Shown: positions 1 through 10,992 of the stretch, in pieces
Layout: each line of letters starts with the position of its first letter
Position numbering within the stretch: the stretch's first letter is position 1
Source of the DNA: Blattamonas nauphoetae
Taxonomy: Eukaryota; Preaxostyla; Oxymonadida
Direction: 5' to 3'
DNA: 64,000 bases
NCBI GenBank assembly: GCA_033064195.1
Contig: JARBJD010000046.1
Coordinates: forward strand, 124,001 to 188,000
The notes under the pieces: generated by a model
The model's input: only the letters and a program-made list of their open reading frames with translations
The model's database searches: none
Told to the model about the DNA's origin: nothing
Position numbers and translations under genes: made by a program

Positions 1-1
1 A

Positions 2-238
2 GGTCCTAACGCAATCCTCTTCACCAGAACTGGAGATCTCCTCTCTTTTCTGGATTACTTTCTGAGGAAACCGATCACAAATTCTTCAACGAAACGGACT
101 TCTGTTCAGACTAAAGACCCTATATGTTCTAAATTCATAGAAGAATGGCATACAGGGCCTGGAGAGACAGATCAAGAAATTATTCAGACAATCATTCACA
201 CAAAAGTTGGAGAAGGACCACACATCGAAATATCTTGA
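2..238 (+). CDS. C-terminal part of an unrecognised protein (truncated by window edge)
   Basis: An open frame enters at the window edge and runs 78 codons to a TGA. The visible protein begins GPNAILFTRTGDLLSFLDYF and ends KVGEGPHIEIS. I recognise no domain. It is called coding because the frame has no stop from the edge onward, the composition is normal for protein, and it lies on the same strand and about 145 nt upstream of the profilin gene, matching the tight spacing of this block. The start and any upstream exons lie outside the window. It could be the last exon of a larger gene. Confidence 0.45.
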   Translation, partial: GPNAILFTRTGDLLSFLDYFLRKPITNSSTKRTSVQTKDPICSKFIEEWHTGPGETDQEIIQTIIHTKVGEGPHIEIS

Positions 239-382
239 ATCTTGTCGTTGTGTTTCTTCAATCTCCTTAAAATGGAAATATATCAGTGTTTTCTGGTGAA
301 TGCAGTCACGCGACTGGAAGATGGGTTTGCGTTGGAGATGAGATCGTGTTCATGGTTCGATCGACTACAACTCACTTAGAAA

Positions 383-828
383 ATGTCCTGGGGTGATCAT
401 CTAAACATCCAATTGGTTTCAAAGGGTGTCACCGCATGTGCACTCATTGGAGCAACAAATGGGTGTATCTGGGCTGACCATTCAAGTGGTGTTTGTTCTT
501 CATTGTATATCTTCATCAGCACTTTGTTATTTGTGATCCTACCAATTTTATGATATAGCTTACTCCACCTGAAGGACAAGCTATCGCAAAATCGTTCATT
601 GACCCTCAACAGGCCCTTGAATCTGGGATAAGCGTTGGAGGCACTAAATTCACATGCACATCAGCATCAGAAGATCAAATCATCGCCAAAAAAGATAACA
701 GAGGTCTTCATTGCCAAAAATCAAACAAGGCCATTGTACTCGCCTTTCATGATGAAACAATGACTTCACACGCATGTGCGTCAATTGTTGGGCAAGCTGC
801 TGAATATTTCAAAGGACTTGGATATTAA
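383..828 (+). CDS. PFN: Profilin, two exons
   Basis: Actin-monomer-binding protein that promotes actin nucleotide exchange and feeds filament assembly in the cytoplasm. Exons are 383-490 and 559-828, joined by a 68-nt intron (GTTTGT...TAG, phase 0), giving 125 residues, the usual profilin length. It starts MSWGDHLNIQL and has the N-terminal stretch ALIGATNGCIWADH. After the intron come DPQQALESGISVGGTKF, matching the family LxxGxxxGGTKF signature, and KKDNRGLHCQKSNKAIV, matching the GxxxxKTNQA strand. The C terminus resembles the family YDExMTxxxCxxxVExxxxYL region. The ATG at 383 is chosen because the protein begins directly with the family SW motif. The neighbours are unrelated in function. 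Confidence 0.9.
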
Positions 829-1047
829 TCGAGTTTTTCATCTTTTTTCTCTTTGTTTCATGTCGTTATCTTCATTCTCCTCGCATCTACTCCATTCTCT
901 CATTCTTTCGTCGCTCTCGTAAGCAACATGTTCTGATTGAAACGTATTTTCATGAAATTGCGAATGTATTCATGCTTATGAGATTGTTGTTGAGTAGATT
1001 ATTCTTGTCATTGGATTCGAAACCCTTTAGAACTTTTTTTATTGCCG

Positions 1048-2611
1048 ATGTCACTCCTTACCCCGCCAGTACTTCCGAAGGGTTTTACTGGGAAATCAAC
1101 AACGACCACAAGTTGTATTGTTTACACATCTAGCAACTCTTCTACATGCTTTCAGTATTCTCTATTTTTGCTTTTCTTCATTCAGAGAGTCATCCTCTGG
1201 ATACATCTACAACCGCACGGTTTATGCTCTCCCGAACTGTATGAACACAGATAAATCCATCCGACCTGCCAAATTGACTCTTCACAAAGGGCAATACACG
1301 CTCGATGAGCAGGACTGCAATTTCTCTTTCCTCAAATCAAAGACTCTGATACCATCTGCCTCATTCAATGAAGAATTTGTCCTGTATGTTGGAGCATCAG
1401 AAGAAAATCCATCCATTGTCAAGCAGTGGGTTGTTTCACTAGGTTTTCTCTCTTCACTCTTTACCTCTGTAGAAACACTTAAAGCAAATGAACTTCCATT
1501 CTATACTTCCCTTTCTGTGCAACTAGGTCAACTTCTTCCCTCTGTCGGCCATCGACTCTGTTCTCTTCGAGATGGGCAACTCATCTTGCTTTTCGGAGGG
1601 ATCACTCAGTTTCCAGAGTCAATCGTCAGTAACCGAACATTTACATTTGACTGTGCAAATATGGAGTGGTCGTGCATCGATACTTCGAAAAGTCCGTCTC
1701 CCAGATTTGATCATTCGTTGTGTAACTGGGGTCAATCTCGAGCAATTCTCTTTGGTGGACAGACCAACCGAAGGGACGGTGATTGTTTAAATGAACTATG
1801 GATCTACAACTCAAACCTCATCACGTGGACACAGATCTTCTCTACTGGTTCCATATCGGCCCCGTTTCGAAAGAATCATGCATCGCTTGTCGTTAATCAT
1901 TGCTTTTTTGTGTATGGTGGATACGATCAACGAAACGGACTGTGTTGTACTCTTTGGAGGTTTGATCTACAAAGCCTGGTCTGGGCGCAAATCACGTTCA
2001 CAGGAGGTCCACCACCACCTCCTCTTTTCAACCCTGGATTCCTCAGTTTCGCATATACTGCCCCTTCACAACAAAATTCTGAATTAGAGGCAACACAGAC
2101 TGACATTGTTGCTGATCGTTCAGATGTTATCAGTCAAGTTCAGGCCTTGCTAATCTTCGGATCAAAAGAGGACGGTCCTTCATCAACTATCTGTGCATTT
2201 GATCTCCCAATGACTTCTCTACCTGATTCACTCAATAGTACTCCTCAATCATCTCTCCATTTCACACTTGAAGATTCAATGACTGACCCAGAAACAGTTC
2301 CATTCATCGAATTTGAAGAAACACAAATATCGCCTGACGAGTTTGGACTAACTTCAAAAACGATCAGTCAAACAGGTACAAATGTTTCAAGTGATGTTGC
2401 ACCAACATGGGTTCCCGATGAAGCCACACAGTCTTGTCGACTTTGTAGAACACGTTTTACGCTCACAAATCGCCGTCATCATTGTAGAAGATGTGGATAC
2501 ATCTTTTGTGGGTCGTGTTGTTACAAGAAAGCAAACATTCCTGAGTTTAACCTCACCAATGTTCGTGTTTGTACGCCTTGTTTTGAGATCCTTCAAAAGA
2601 AACGTTCTTGA
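1048..2611 (+). CDS. Kelch-repeat protein with C-terminal FYVE zinc finger
   Basis: Likely an endosomal phosphatidylinositol-3-phosphate-binding protein with a beta-propeller for partner binding. The preferred model is exons 1048-1154 and 1186-2611 with a 31-nt intron (GTATTC...CAG), giving 510 residues. The alternative unspliced frame has no ATG until 1239, so the spliced start is favoured. Kelch-like blades recur at about residues 150-380 (LLFGGITQ, AILFGGQTN, FFVYGGYD, LLIFGSKED). The FYVE domain spans about residues 444-506, with the WxxD motif (WVPD), the basic RRHHCRRCG patch and the paired cysteines CRLC, CGSCC and CTPC. A Ser/Thr-rich acidic linker separates the two. FYVE function is known for the family. 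The order kelch then FYVE is read directly from the sequence. Confidence 0.88.
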
Positions 2612-2747
2612 TTATTCTTGATTTTCATTTCACCCGCTATTGTGTCTGTTATGAGTTTATTTTCCATTTTTCTACCTTTTAATTGCTGAGAATCGATTAT
2701 TGATGTGACTATGGGACTTTTGGTTCAAAACATCCGTTCGTGAAGAA

Positions 2748-4950
2748 ATGACTGAGAGTCAAATCTGGACCATCACATTCGATGAAAGTGATGAGTCTGA
2801 ACAACACCCAGTTGGTTTGTGCCCAATTGATACATATTCTTTGCGTTTCTAAACTTCGATTTGAAAAATCAAACTTTTTTCTTGTATTATAGATCAAAAT
2901 GATCCGTCTCTCTTTGATGAGCATGGCAACCGTCGTAAGGTTCTATATTTTGTGTTTTCTATTGTTTTCTCTGGTTTTCATTGAACACAGACGTTTCAAA
3001 TCATCAGAGGTGGCAACTCGGCTAGCGATGTACGTGCTGCATTGTTGCGAAGAAATTGGGTAGAATATCCTGCGACAAGTATATTTTTCTCAATTATATC
3101 CAATTTTACAAGAAAACGATTGTGATATCAGATGGTCAATTTTGAACAAGGATATCATGTGGGATACTCTCAGACCAAGCACAATGATTAATCACTTTCA
3201 ATCTTCATTGTGTATTACAACCAAGGGGCTTCTTCATAAAGGAATTCTATCGTCTGCCCATTGGGAAGGACTCCCCCCACACGAATTCTATCCACTTGGC
3301 TTTGATCTGCGCGATAGAGAAGAAAAACAACGTTTTATTCAAATGTACCGTCTGATCGAGTGTGATAGAATCCTTCGATTGTACCTTAACAACCTACAAT
3401 CCATCCCATCAACAAATCCTGACGAGCCTCTCAACCAAGATTCCTTCTCCCTCCGCCGACAGACTGCCCTTCGAAAATGTCTTGACTATTGCATCTCGTA
3501 TGTTGGATCCCATTCATATGATTGTGATGGGGACGAGGTGGATCTTGTGAAGTATTCTGAGGACGACTGGAAGTTCATCTCCCCCCGTCTTGTCTACAAC
3601 CCACAAATGGTCTCGGTCAAGAAAGCTCCTCAGCTGGGCAAAGAAAACATCTTTCCGTCTGCTCGAGCTGCAATCACCGAAATCAACACTGTCCTGGAGT
3701 CGATGGCGGCCGCTCTTGTCCCCGCCAAGCTCCTTCACTGCGAGGGGAATGTGTGGATTGTCAAGCCAGTCGGGAAGTCGCGGGGACGGGGGATCAAATG
3801 CTTCAACAGGTTGGATGACATCTACTCGTACACGCGCTCGGGGGAGGACAACTGGCTCGTCCAGAAATACATCGAGCGACCACTCCTCGTCCATCGGCAC
3901 AAGTTTGACATCCGCGTCTGGGTCCTCCTGCTGTCTCTCTCGCCGCTGGTCATCTTTGTATACCAGCGCCCTTACCTCCGTCTCTCATCGTCGCTCTTCT
4001 CAGCCAGCCCAGAGGACCTCGCAAACGACTGGATCCATCTCACAAACAACTCCATCCAAGCTCTGAAGGACGGTGTAGTCGAGGACAGTGCAGACGGCCA
4101 GACTCAGACCGCGGACACTGACAACCCCTCCCCAACACCACACACAGTGGACCCTGCTGATGCACCGTACCAGACAGATCCAACCATCCTCACCAACATG
4201 ATGCACCTCTCTTCGTTTCTGGACTATCTTCAACGCGTCGACGATGGTGTTCTTCCGCTCAGCTCGGCCGTCAACGATCCTGCCGCACTGTCATCAACTT
4301 CAATGAAGTTCAAAGACGAGTGGACAGCACGAACATGGCCTCAGATCTGCGACATCGTCGTTGCTTCCATCCAAACCGGTCGCGAGGGAATCACCGACAG
4401 GAAGAAGACATTTGAAATCTTCGGCTACGATTTCATGGTGGATGAGGAGATGCGGCCGTGGCTGATTGAGATCAACGCAGCGCCTTGCTTCCAACACACA
4501 ACTCCCGTCACAACTGAGCTTGTGGCTGACGTTGTTGAATCCACTTTCAAGGTTGTGATCGACTCAGATCTCCAAAACGTGTTTGATCAGCCAACCAGCC
4601 AACCCAAAGAGAAGAATGCAAAGCCTCAATTCGGTGTTCTTTCGCTCAAAGAACGCATTCTACAATACCAAGCTCAGAAAAACAAGGAATCGACAGAACC
4701 GGACAAAGAAGAAGAGAAAGAGACTGCCGATGAACCTGAAAAATCAACCCCATTATTAACAGAAGCCACTATTTCTCCGTTCTATCAGAAGGAGCAGATC
4801 CTCTCTGAGGCCGACAAATACGACACTGGAAACTGGAAGCTTGTCTACAGGGAACGAAAGGAGCAGGTTTTCTGCTGTTTACAGATGAAGAGGATGCGAG
4901 TCGAAGGGAAAGCCATTCCTTTGCACCCTGTCGAAGCCGCTTTAGTCTAA
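2748..4950 (+). CDS. Tubulin-tyrosine-ligase-like protein, TTLL3/TTLL8 glycylase type
   Basis: ATP-grasp ligase expected to add glycine to tubulin tails in axonemes. Exons are 2748-2814, 2893-2939, 2991-3078 and 3113-4950, with introns of 78, 51 and 34 nt, giving 679 residues. Splicing joins the RGGNSASDVRAALLRRNW block to IMWDTLRPSTMINHF, the order seen in TTLL3-type enzymes. ATP-grasp elements follow: NVWIVKPVGKSRGRGI, WLVQKYIERPLL, KFDIRVWVLL, WIHLTNNSIQ, FEIFGYDFMVDE and WLIEINAAPCF. The last holds the E-x-N metal-binding residues. A charged Lys/Glu-rich tail (about 570-640) follows the domain. A polyglutamylase activity cannot be excluded, but the WDTLRP and FYPLGFDL signatures favour the glycylase branch. 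The gene ends 50 bp from the convergent fibrillarin gene. Confidence 0.9.
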
Positions 4951-5000
4951 ACAAAACATTTCACCCATCGCTATTCCTTGTTTGAAGTGATAAGAAAGAA

Positions 5001-6074
5001 TCATTCCGTTTCTGCTGTTGTTCGTGTTTGTGGTTGATATTCTCCAACAACAACAGCATGGTCCTTCTCGTAAGGTTCAAGGGTCATCTGTTCCTTCGGT
5101 TTCAGGCCCCTTGACTTCAGTTCTTGCCGTTCTCTTTCGAAGACGATTTCTGCTGGTGCAGTTGAGTCGATGCAATTTGCCTTAATAGAAATCACGTAGT
5201 GACCTCCATTTTTCAGGAAATATCGTGCGTTAATATCGACAATACGTGCTTGGTCAGGTTGGGCAACGTCTGCAAAGATTGTGTCAACGACAGGAACAAT
5301 CATTCGGTATTTGTGCGGGTGGCGTGCATCTTCAATAATTGGGATGATATTTGTTCGTTTTTGGGCGAGTCCTAGGAGATCTCGTCCCGACCTGTGCGAA
5401 AATTCGACTGCATAAACAACACCAGTCTAAAAACATGGGAGGCAATAGGATGGAACAAAACTGCAAAATTCATACTGGTCCAACAAGATCAGAGCAGTGA
5501 GAAACTGTTGTTCCAGAGGCAGCGCCAAGATACAAGAGTTTTGTTCCTGGTTTGATGTGGATTTGGTCAACTCCACCAAGAATGGCTGCCCCGAGCTTTG
5601 ATCGATATGGATTCCAAACACGATATTCAATTTTGCCATTTTCGCCTTGTGAATCCTGTGGAAGTGGAAATGAGCGAGAATCAGATTGTTGTGGAAAAGA
5701 AGCAGACATCGACAGATATGTGTTTTTCTCCATAAACAGACTGGCCTGGGCAGAAATTTCTTGTACAAAGTTGATCCTCTCTCCCATGAGCAATGAACAC
5801 TCCAGGGAAACGGCTGTGAGGTGTGACATTCACTTTGACTCCACTTTTTGGTCCTCTCCCTGCCCCTCCTCTTCGTGGTGGTCCCCCGCGTCCTCGCCCC
5901 CCTCCTCCACCAAATCCTCCTCCGCGACCTCCACCTCTCCCACCGCCTCGTCCTCCACCAAATCCTCCTCCACGCCCACGTCCACCGCCTCGTGCTAAAA
6001 GACAAAAGAATGCAAGAATCCGGAAAGAAGATCTTGTGATAACGATAAAACGGCACACAATCACTGAAGCCCAT
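5001..6074 (-). CDS. FBL: Fibrillarin, box C/D snoRNP 2'-O-methyltransferase
   Basis: Nucleolar methyltransferase that 2'-O-methylates rRNA guided by box C/D snoRNAs. Minus-strand exons are 6074-6065, 5994-5708, 5655-5476 and 5426-5001, with introns of 70, 52 and 49 nt, giving 300 residues. The first exon is only 10 nt and encodes the start MGF plus one base. The second encodes an N-terminal Gly/Arg-rich (GAR) domain of about 60 residues, then [10 protein letters not shown] and [12 protein letters not shown]. Core motifs follow in family order: [27 protein letters not shown] (SAM site), [52 protein letters not shown] and the terminal [10 protein letters not shown]. All motifs match fibrillarin closely. 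The splice sites restore a continuous frame, so the gene looks functional. Confidence 0.95.
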
Positions 6075-6183
6075 TTGAAAACAAAGTATGGGGTGGTTGG
6101 AAAAACTGGGTGAAATGATTAGAAACGCTCTTGCAAAGGATGGTTTGATCCTAAAGAAAACGTTCAAAACATATTCCTCTCGA

Positions 6184-8719
6184 TCATCCAATTCCTTTTT
6201 CCTGGATGCATGATTGAATGAGTTCCTCAAGAATCAAACCTGCTTGAGTAAGAGAATGTTCAGAATTGTTCACAGAAGGATCGCTAACACCTGTGTAGAG
6301 TTTACGAACCCAGCTGTATTGTTCAAGTTGAGTTATTGAGTGGAAGATGTGTTTGGCGATGGCTTTGAATTCATCGTGGGTGATGCGATTGCTTCTGTAG
6401 AACGGGAGCAGTCTCGACTTGATCTCCTCCAACACGATCAGGGTGCTCCCTTGTCCCCCGACGCTTTCCTGCCTTTTGGAAGGACCGGGATTGGTCGGCG
6501 GCAGTGTGTGTGGGATGGAGATGGGTTGGCTGTGAATCGGTGGTTTTAGAAGTGGAGAGGATGCGGCTGATGGTGGTTGGGATTGGTTGGGAGCTGGCGA
6601 AGGTTTGAGTTGTGGAGATGTGGTGAAGGTGAGTGAGGGTGAGATTGTGCGGTTGAGAGTGGAAGTGAGTGTGGGAGAAGGATGTGTGGGAGAAGGATGA
6701 GTGGGTGAGGTTTGGCTGGAGAAGGTGAGTGGTCTGGGAGATGCTGTGAACGACAGAGACGACGACCTCGTGGGGTTCCGCAGTGATGATTGAGAAGATG
6801 GCTTGCTGATGGTGTTGGGACGGAACTTAAACTGATGGAAGTCGATGGGGGAATGCGAGGGAGAGCTGTCTGTCGAGGACGGTGGTGCTGGTGTGGCTGG
6901 GGAAGGACTGGGTTGGACAGGCGATGGTGCGAGAGACGTGTTCAGCTCCTTCCTCTTCTTCACGTTGAGAAGAAGGCTGAGGGAACCCAGTGGCTTTGAC
7001 GGGGTTGGAGCTGAGGAGTTCTGGAGTCGTGGAGGGAATGCTTGGAAGAGCTCCGGCTGACCGTGATGGGTTGTTGGCGGAGGGACGACCATGGCGGGCG
7101 AGATGACATCCTGCGCGACAGGAGGAGTGAGTGGGGGTTGTGTGGGGAGTGAGAGAGACGGAGGATGAGAAAGAGGAACGGACTGTGTTTGATTGACAGA
7201 AGGGGACAGCGGCTGAGAAAATCGGATGGTGCGACGAGCTCTGGGCGATGCGAAGGATTTCAAAAGATTGTCCTGCTCTTCGATCTCCTTCTCGCTGACC
7301 AGAGTTGTTCCAAACCTCAACACATTTTGTGAGCTCTGAGAATCGTCGGAGTCCTGTCTGAGGAAAGACAACGTGCTGCGAGAAGTGAAGGCGTTGGAGT
7401 GGGAGTGTTCCGAGTTGTATCTTTGGGTGGCTGCCGCTCTGGTTGGTCTCTTCACAACTGCCTTCTTCTTTCGACGGACGGGCTCAGAGCTCTCCTCGTC
7501 CTCGTCTTCCTCATGCACCATCTTCCGCCCTTTCCCAATGACCTCCAAATCCGACTCATCGATCGATTCGTGCGCCGTTCTCTTTGATCGAAGTCTCCGA
7601 CCTCGGACGACTTTTGGAGATGAGCTGGAGGAGACAGACGGGGACGAGGACGACGAATCGTCGATCCAATCGTCCTCCTCCTCCTCGAGGTCTCTCTTCA
7701 CTTTGCGAATTGGCGACAGTGCCGCTTTCCTCTTCGCTTTTGGTTTGGGTTTGGGGGTCGGTCTTGTTGACTGATCCGAGATGAAGCTGAAGAGCTCCCC
7801 AGCCTCGAATTCCGATCCAGATGAACTCGTACCATCCTCACCAGAAGAAGAATCGCTTCTGATGAGGAGCCGTTGAGAGGCCCGTGTTGTGGCTGATGGT
7901 TTCGGGTTGGTTCTTTGAGAGGAGGTCCTTCGCTGAGTGTTGGCGGATCGGTTCAGACCAGAGATGACGGCGTTGATCAATTCCACCTCGCCGTACACCG
8001 AAGAATCACGACGTGGGGCCACAGAAAGCTGCCCTCGCCTTGGACGGAGGCTATTTGTTGTTTGTATTGTCAGATTCGCCTCTCGTGCCTGCTCCCTGCG
8101 ATTCCTTCGTGCCTCTCGATCGTTATTTCTTCTTTCTCTTTGAAGAACGAGCTGTTGTCGAATCGTGGAAACTACTTCACCCTCTGACTCCTCTTCAGAG
8201 CTGAAAAGCGCAGGTTCCTCGAAGTCGTTCCAGGATGTCACCTGGCTCTCATCTGGGCCAACAACAAATCCATCCAGCAAATATCCATGAGAGGTGGGTA
8301 AAACAGGAACTTCCTCGGCGAAGAGATCGGGAACAATGTTTGGTTCGACATGTTGATCTTTGTCCAAGACCTTTCGTGTCTTGATGGTGATTCCAGACAA
8401 CGTAAGGTAAAGAATCTCATTGTATCTCTGTGAACAGAGAGGACATTTGTTGGTGACCTGTAGAATCGCGAAGTTATCGAGGAAGAATAGATACCTGACT
8501 CCATTCGACTAAGCACTAATTTCGGGAGAGATATGAAAGAAGAAAATGTAGGAAATGAAATTATAGAAAAACATAGCAAAAAGATGGAGATATTTCTAAA
8601 AATAGGAGGGATCTCACTTGTAGTCAAACTTGTGCATGGAAAAAATGGCCGCAGGCAATTGTTGCTTTATCTTCTGTAATTGGCGATATACAAATACAAC
8701 ATGTATTGTCATCATACAT
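6184..8719 (-). CDS. RING-finger protein with long disordered middle, PHRF1-like
   Basis: Exons are 8719-8630, 8515-8495 and 8457-6184, with introns of 114 and 37 nt, giving 794 residues. The RING finger appears only after splicing: CCICISPITEDK, then ACGHFFHAQ at the end of exon 1, CLVEWSQ from the 21-nt exon 2, then NKCPLCSQRYNEI. This gives a C-x-H-x2-H-x2-C arrangement closed by CPLC. The middle (about 90-650) is Ser/Pro-rich with acidic and basic clusters and is probably disordered. The C-terminal IKSRLLPFYRSNRITHDEF block resembles the conserved tail of PHRF1/SCAF-type proteins that contact the RNA polymerase II CTD. That resemblance is from memory. E3 ligase activity is inferred from the RING. 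I see no separate PHD finger. Confidence 0.72.
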
Positions 8720-9505
8720 TCGTACTGAATAACTTGAATGGAATCGCCGGTAACAGATGGGAAAAAAGATGAGTAAGTTCTAAAAAAAGTGATGGGAATT
8801 CCATTCTTGTGACATCAAATTGGAGACTATTTGTGTGGTTCGAATTGAAAAATGAACATATATGATGATTTCTGAAGTTGGTTGGAGGTAAGAAGTGACC
8901 CTCAAATCGAGAATGTGAATAGTTGAGTTCTTCCGAAACCAATTGAAGACTACAAAGCGCTTTTTGGATACTAACGCCCTCATGTTTTGTATTCCCAGTC
9001 GTTGAGAAATATAGAAGCACAATTGGCATTGTTTTCTTCGGAGATTTTGTATTTCACGTCACCACTACCTCATATTTCAGTTGATCAACATCCATTTCTT
9101 CAATCGGCGTTACCAACATTCAATTAGCTCAGTTTTCGATTACCTTTCACATTCTGGCACTGATCGCTAAGATGAATAAGTCGATTCGAATCGTGAGAAA
9201 TCTCTCAAGTTGAACAGGTAAAAGACTCAATCCATAGGTTGGGCAAGACTTGGTAGATTCACCACAACAAGTGGGGAAAGACGTGGGAGCGCGTTCGCTT
9301 CACGAAGGAAGGAGTGGATCAGTCTCCCTTGTTCGCTCTCTCAAATCTGCTGTGTTCATAGAATAAGCACCAGCACTGCTGTTTCTGGAGTCTGCCGAAT
9401 TCTCAGAGTGTGACCATGTGGAATGGGGATGGTGGGAGATGTGATCAAACCACAACTTATCAAATGATTATCTCTGCTATCCTATCAATCGTCTTATGTG
9501 AAGAA
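8720..9505. other. Intergenic region between two divergent genes
   Basis: About 790 bp lie between the RING-protein start on the minus strand and the glutaredoxin-like start on the plus strand, so both promoters should lie here. The left half is AT-rich. I see no recognisable gene, RNA or repeat. An additional 5' exon of the glutaredoxin-like gene could lie in the 9,170-9,420 stretch, but nothing decides it. Confidence 0.4.
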
Positions 9506-10074
9506 ATGACCCTCACAGGAACTCGAGGGCTGGATGTGCTGTTTGAGCTGTCACCTGTGAATGTGATCTACAACAGCAACAACAACGAGACTCGAGAAAT
9601 GAAAGAACTTCTGAAAGAGCACAAAGTGGAATTTCAAGACCAACATCGTGGAGTTCTTGTATGAGCAACCTGCTGTTGTTATTATTTTGTTGTTTCTCGT
9701 TGCAACATCATTCTCATCCTCTTTTGTCGTTGATTGTGAACAGGGAATGTACGAGATTGAAATGCGGAAGAAGCTATGTGATCACTTTGGATGGGTGAAC
9801 ACATATGGGATCTATCCGGTGATTCTGACACGCCAACGAGTGATTGGAGGCCTTGCAGGTTTGTGGATTGTAGTTTTGATTGTTTGATTGATGTTTTGTT
9901 GTTATTCTTGAATAGTTGTTTTATGCGTGATGTTTACACTGTTCTATGATCTCAGAGTTGAAACAATACATTGCGTCAGGAGATTTGGCAGCGATTCTGA
10001 AAGGCGAGAAAGAAGTTGGTGTGATGGTTTACCGTCCTGAATCAGAAGCGAACAAACACCACCATGAATTGTAA
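9506..10074 (+). CDS. Glutaredoxin-fold protein (SH3BGRL/glutaredoxin-like), three exons
   Basis: Exons are 9506-9658, 9744-9858 and 9956-10074, with introns of 85 and 97 nt, giving 128 residues. The order is a beta strand and helix (NVIYNSNNNETREMKELL, EHKVEFQD), then MYEIEMRKKL, then a short YPVILTRQRVIGGL segment and ELKQYIASGDLAAIL. This is the thioredoxin-like core seen in glutaredoxins, where EMRxxL, the P-x-(I/V) turn, GG and the final ASGxLxxxL helix are typical. At the usual CxxC active-site position the sequence reads SNNN, with no cysteine. A thiol-independent role like that of SH3BGRL proteins is therefore more likely than classical reductase activity. An upstream in-frame extension to 9410 has no clear support. 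Confidence 0.72.
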
Positions 10075-10990
10075 CGATATTTTGCGTCCTTTTTGTTTGT
10101 TTACTCTCCTCATTCTCCATCATCACTCCCTGTTTTCACCTCGAAAGTGTTGGACCCATTCTCACACTAATGTCTCGGAATAACATGTGGAATGACCTCA
10201 AAAACTGTGTTCAGACAATGGAGGGTGTTGTCTGCCTCGGACAGCGCACATTTAAGAGATAACCTCTCGTATGTTTCGAAAAAGGGTTCAGGTGGTTGAT
10301 CAAACCAGGGGAAAAAAAGAAACCGGGAAAGATCCAGATTGAACCCATTGGCCAATTCAATTCAACCGTTTGATGAAAAAAGTGTTTTATTAACAGTCAA
10401 TATGAGATGGTGATCTGTCACTCCGACTTCCGGTTCTTGAGTCTTGCAACAAGGAATAAAGGGTGCGATCAGACAACACATTTATTCAACTCCATTTCAG
10501 TTTTTCACTATTCAATAAAACTGCAGTTCTAAACTTCTCTAATTGAATCAATGATTTAGTGATCGTTGTTCAGCTATCGTTGGTGAGAACAGCTCCTAGC
10601 GAACCCATAATTCACTCCGATCATCACAACATTCAGACCTCACAACAGCTTTCACTTCAAATAATGTCCCTTGTTTTAGGGAGGAGCAATTGTCCGGACA
10701 GAGGGGGGCGCTGTCCGACCTCGGACAGCGCCTATTTCGGAGGTCGAGCTCATCAGGAGAAACAATGGGAAGGATCAGATTTAGAGTTGGATAGAAAGGG
10801 AGTAGAAGAGTGATACCTCTCGATAGAATATACAAACGATTAGCCAAGTGTGTTCTCACTATTCATCATTGGTTGTTTGTTGTTTCACACGTTTCATTCT
10901 CGTGTTCACAAGCTCCATGATACTCCCATCCTCAAATCACTGGGCAACGTGACAGGAGCCGCTGAAGTCTATCATACAACATGGTCAAGT
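10075..10990. other. Gene-poor stretch before the tandem array
   Basis: No confident gene. The motif CCTCGGACAGCGC occurs near 10,233 and again near 10,713 with different flanks. A segment near 10,405-10,450 is, in reverse, related to sequence at about 25,625-25,670 and more weakly to 63,825-63,855, all sharing CAAGAACCGGAAG or a near match followed by GGAGTGA. It is probably a dispersed repeat fragment. The last 80 bp before the array (about 10,905-10,985) form a diverged single copy of the array exon. Confidence 0.5.
10905..10985 (+). other. Diverged upstream relative of the array exon
   Basis: This segment begins GTTCACAAGCTCCATGATAC and ends shortly before the first intron-like segment of the array. 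Its frame reads HDTPILKSLGNVTGAAEV. By eye it aligns along its length with the array exon (frame reading PIVGVADPWHYAAQTG) and with the exon downstream of the array (HTPIPRSHGVVGGAAD). It is probably the ancestral neighbour exon of the amplified unit. Function is unrecognised. Confidence 0.45.
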
Positions 10991-10992
10991 CT

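Noticed and set aside
3514-4497. Minus-strand and alternative-frame ORFs inside the TTLL gene
   Set aside because: Shadows of a strongly conserved ATP-grasp coding frame in a GC-rich stretch.
5552-6113. Plus-strand proline/serine-rich frames opposite fibrillarin
   Set aside because: They are the antisense of the Gly/Arg-rich codons of the fibrillarin GAR domain.
8712-9029. Minus-strand ORFs of 80-105 codons upstream of the RING gene
   Set aside because: No family resemblance; they overlap the RING first exon in another frame and lie in AT-rich promoter sequence.
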